A stretch of DNA of 5,052 nucleotides from Oscillospiraceae bacterium (lineage in GTDB: Bacteria; Bacillota; Clostridia; Oscillospirales; Ruminococcaceae): positions 1 to 5,052 of the forward strand of contig JAFUQL010000233.1 in NCBI GenBank assembly GCA_017472375.1. Direction: 5' to 3'. Position 1 is the stretch's first letter, and each line of letters opens with the position of its first letter. Of the stretch, positions 5,045-5,052 are shown one piece after another. A program made the translations under genes and the position numbers. The notes under the pieces are model-generated. The model made no database searches and was not told where the DNA came from. It saw only the letters and a list, made by a program, of their open reading frames with translations.

Positions 5045-5052
5045 AACTCAGC

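Overview
The window is GC-rich, with strong AGGAGG-type ribosome binding sites, consensus sigma-A-type promoters with 17-bp spacers and GC-rich rho-independent terminators. A formyl-THF ligase, a DegV protein and a type II-anchored SGNH hydrolase also occur here. Together these suggest a high-GC low-redox Firmicute, most likely a gut Oscillospiraceae/Ruminococcaceae member of the Faecalibacterium/Gemmiger kind. The taxon is inferred from style and memory of related genomes, not from a search.

Layout. (1) Positions 1-885 (+): C-terminal half of formate--tetrahydrofolate ligase, cut by the left edge, then a strong terminator (926-966). (2) Positions 886-1104: convergent intergenic region holding that terminator, a 15-bp interspersed repeat (copy 1) and the terminator of the next gene on the other strand. 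(3) Positions 1105-2136 (-): membrane-anchored extracellular SGNH/GDSL hydrolase with its own promoter (2208-2236) and a leader of about 65 nt. (4) Positions 2358-3245 (-): a probable two-gene operon of a 162-aa, roughly five-helix membrane protein and a 111-aa protein made of five 19-residue repeats. It has one promoter (3288-3316) and a terminator (2296-2335) whose stem pairs fully only in the minus-strand RNA. (5) Positions 3246-3464: divergent control region with one minus-strand promoter, two tandem plus-strand promoters and a perfect 10+1+10 palindrome between the tandem pair. (6) Positions 3465-4879 (+): a two-gene operon of a DegV-family fatty-acid-binding protein and a DJ-1/PfpI-family protein, closed by a 15-bp-stem terminator (4915-4950). 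(7) Positions 4951-5052: second copy of the 15-bp repeat and a short hairpin running to the right edge, probably the start of an interspersed repeat.

How the genes work together: the ligase serves one-carbon metabolism. DegV proteins present fatty acids to a fatty acid kinase, and DJ-1-like proteins are linked to carbonyl or glycolytic-metabolite damage control, so that operon may be a lipid/stress housekeeping unit. The SGNH enzyme probably acts on the cell surface. The membrane protein/repeat protein pair has no function I can name. It is the least explained part of the window and, with the palindromic promoter region next to it, the best candidate for something undescribed.
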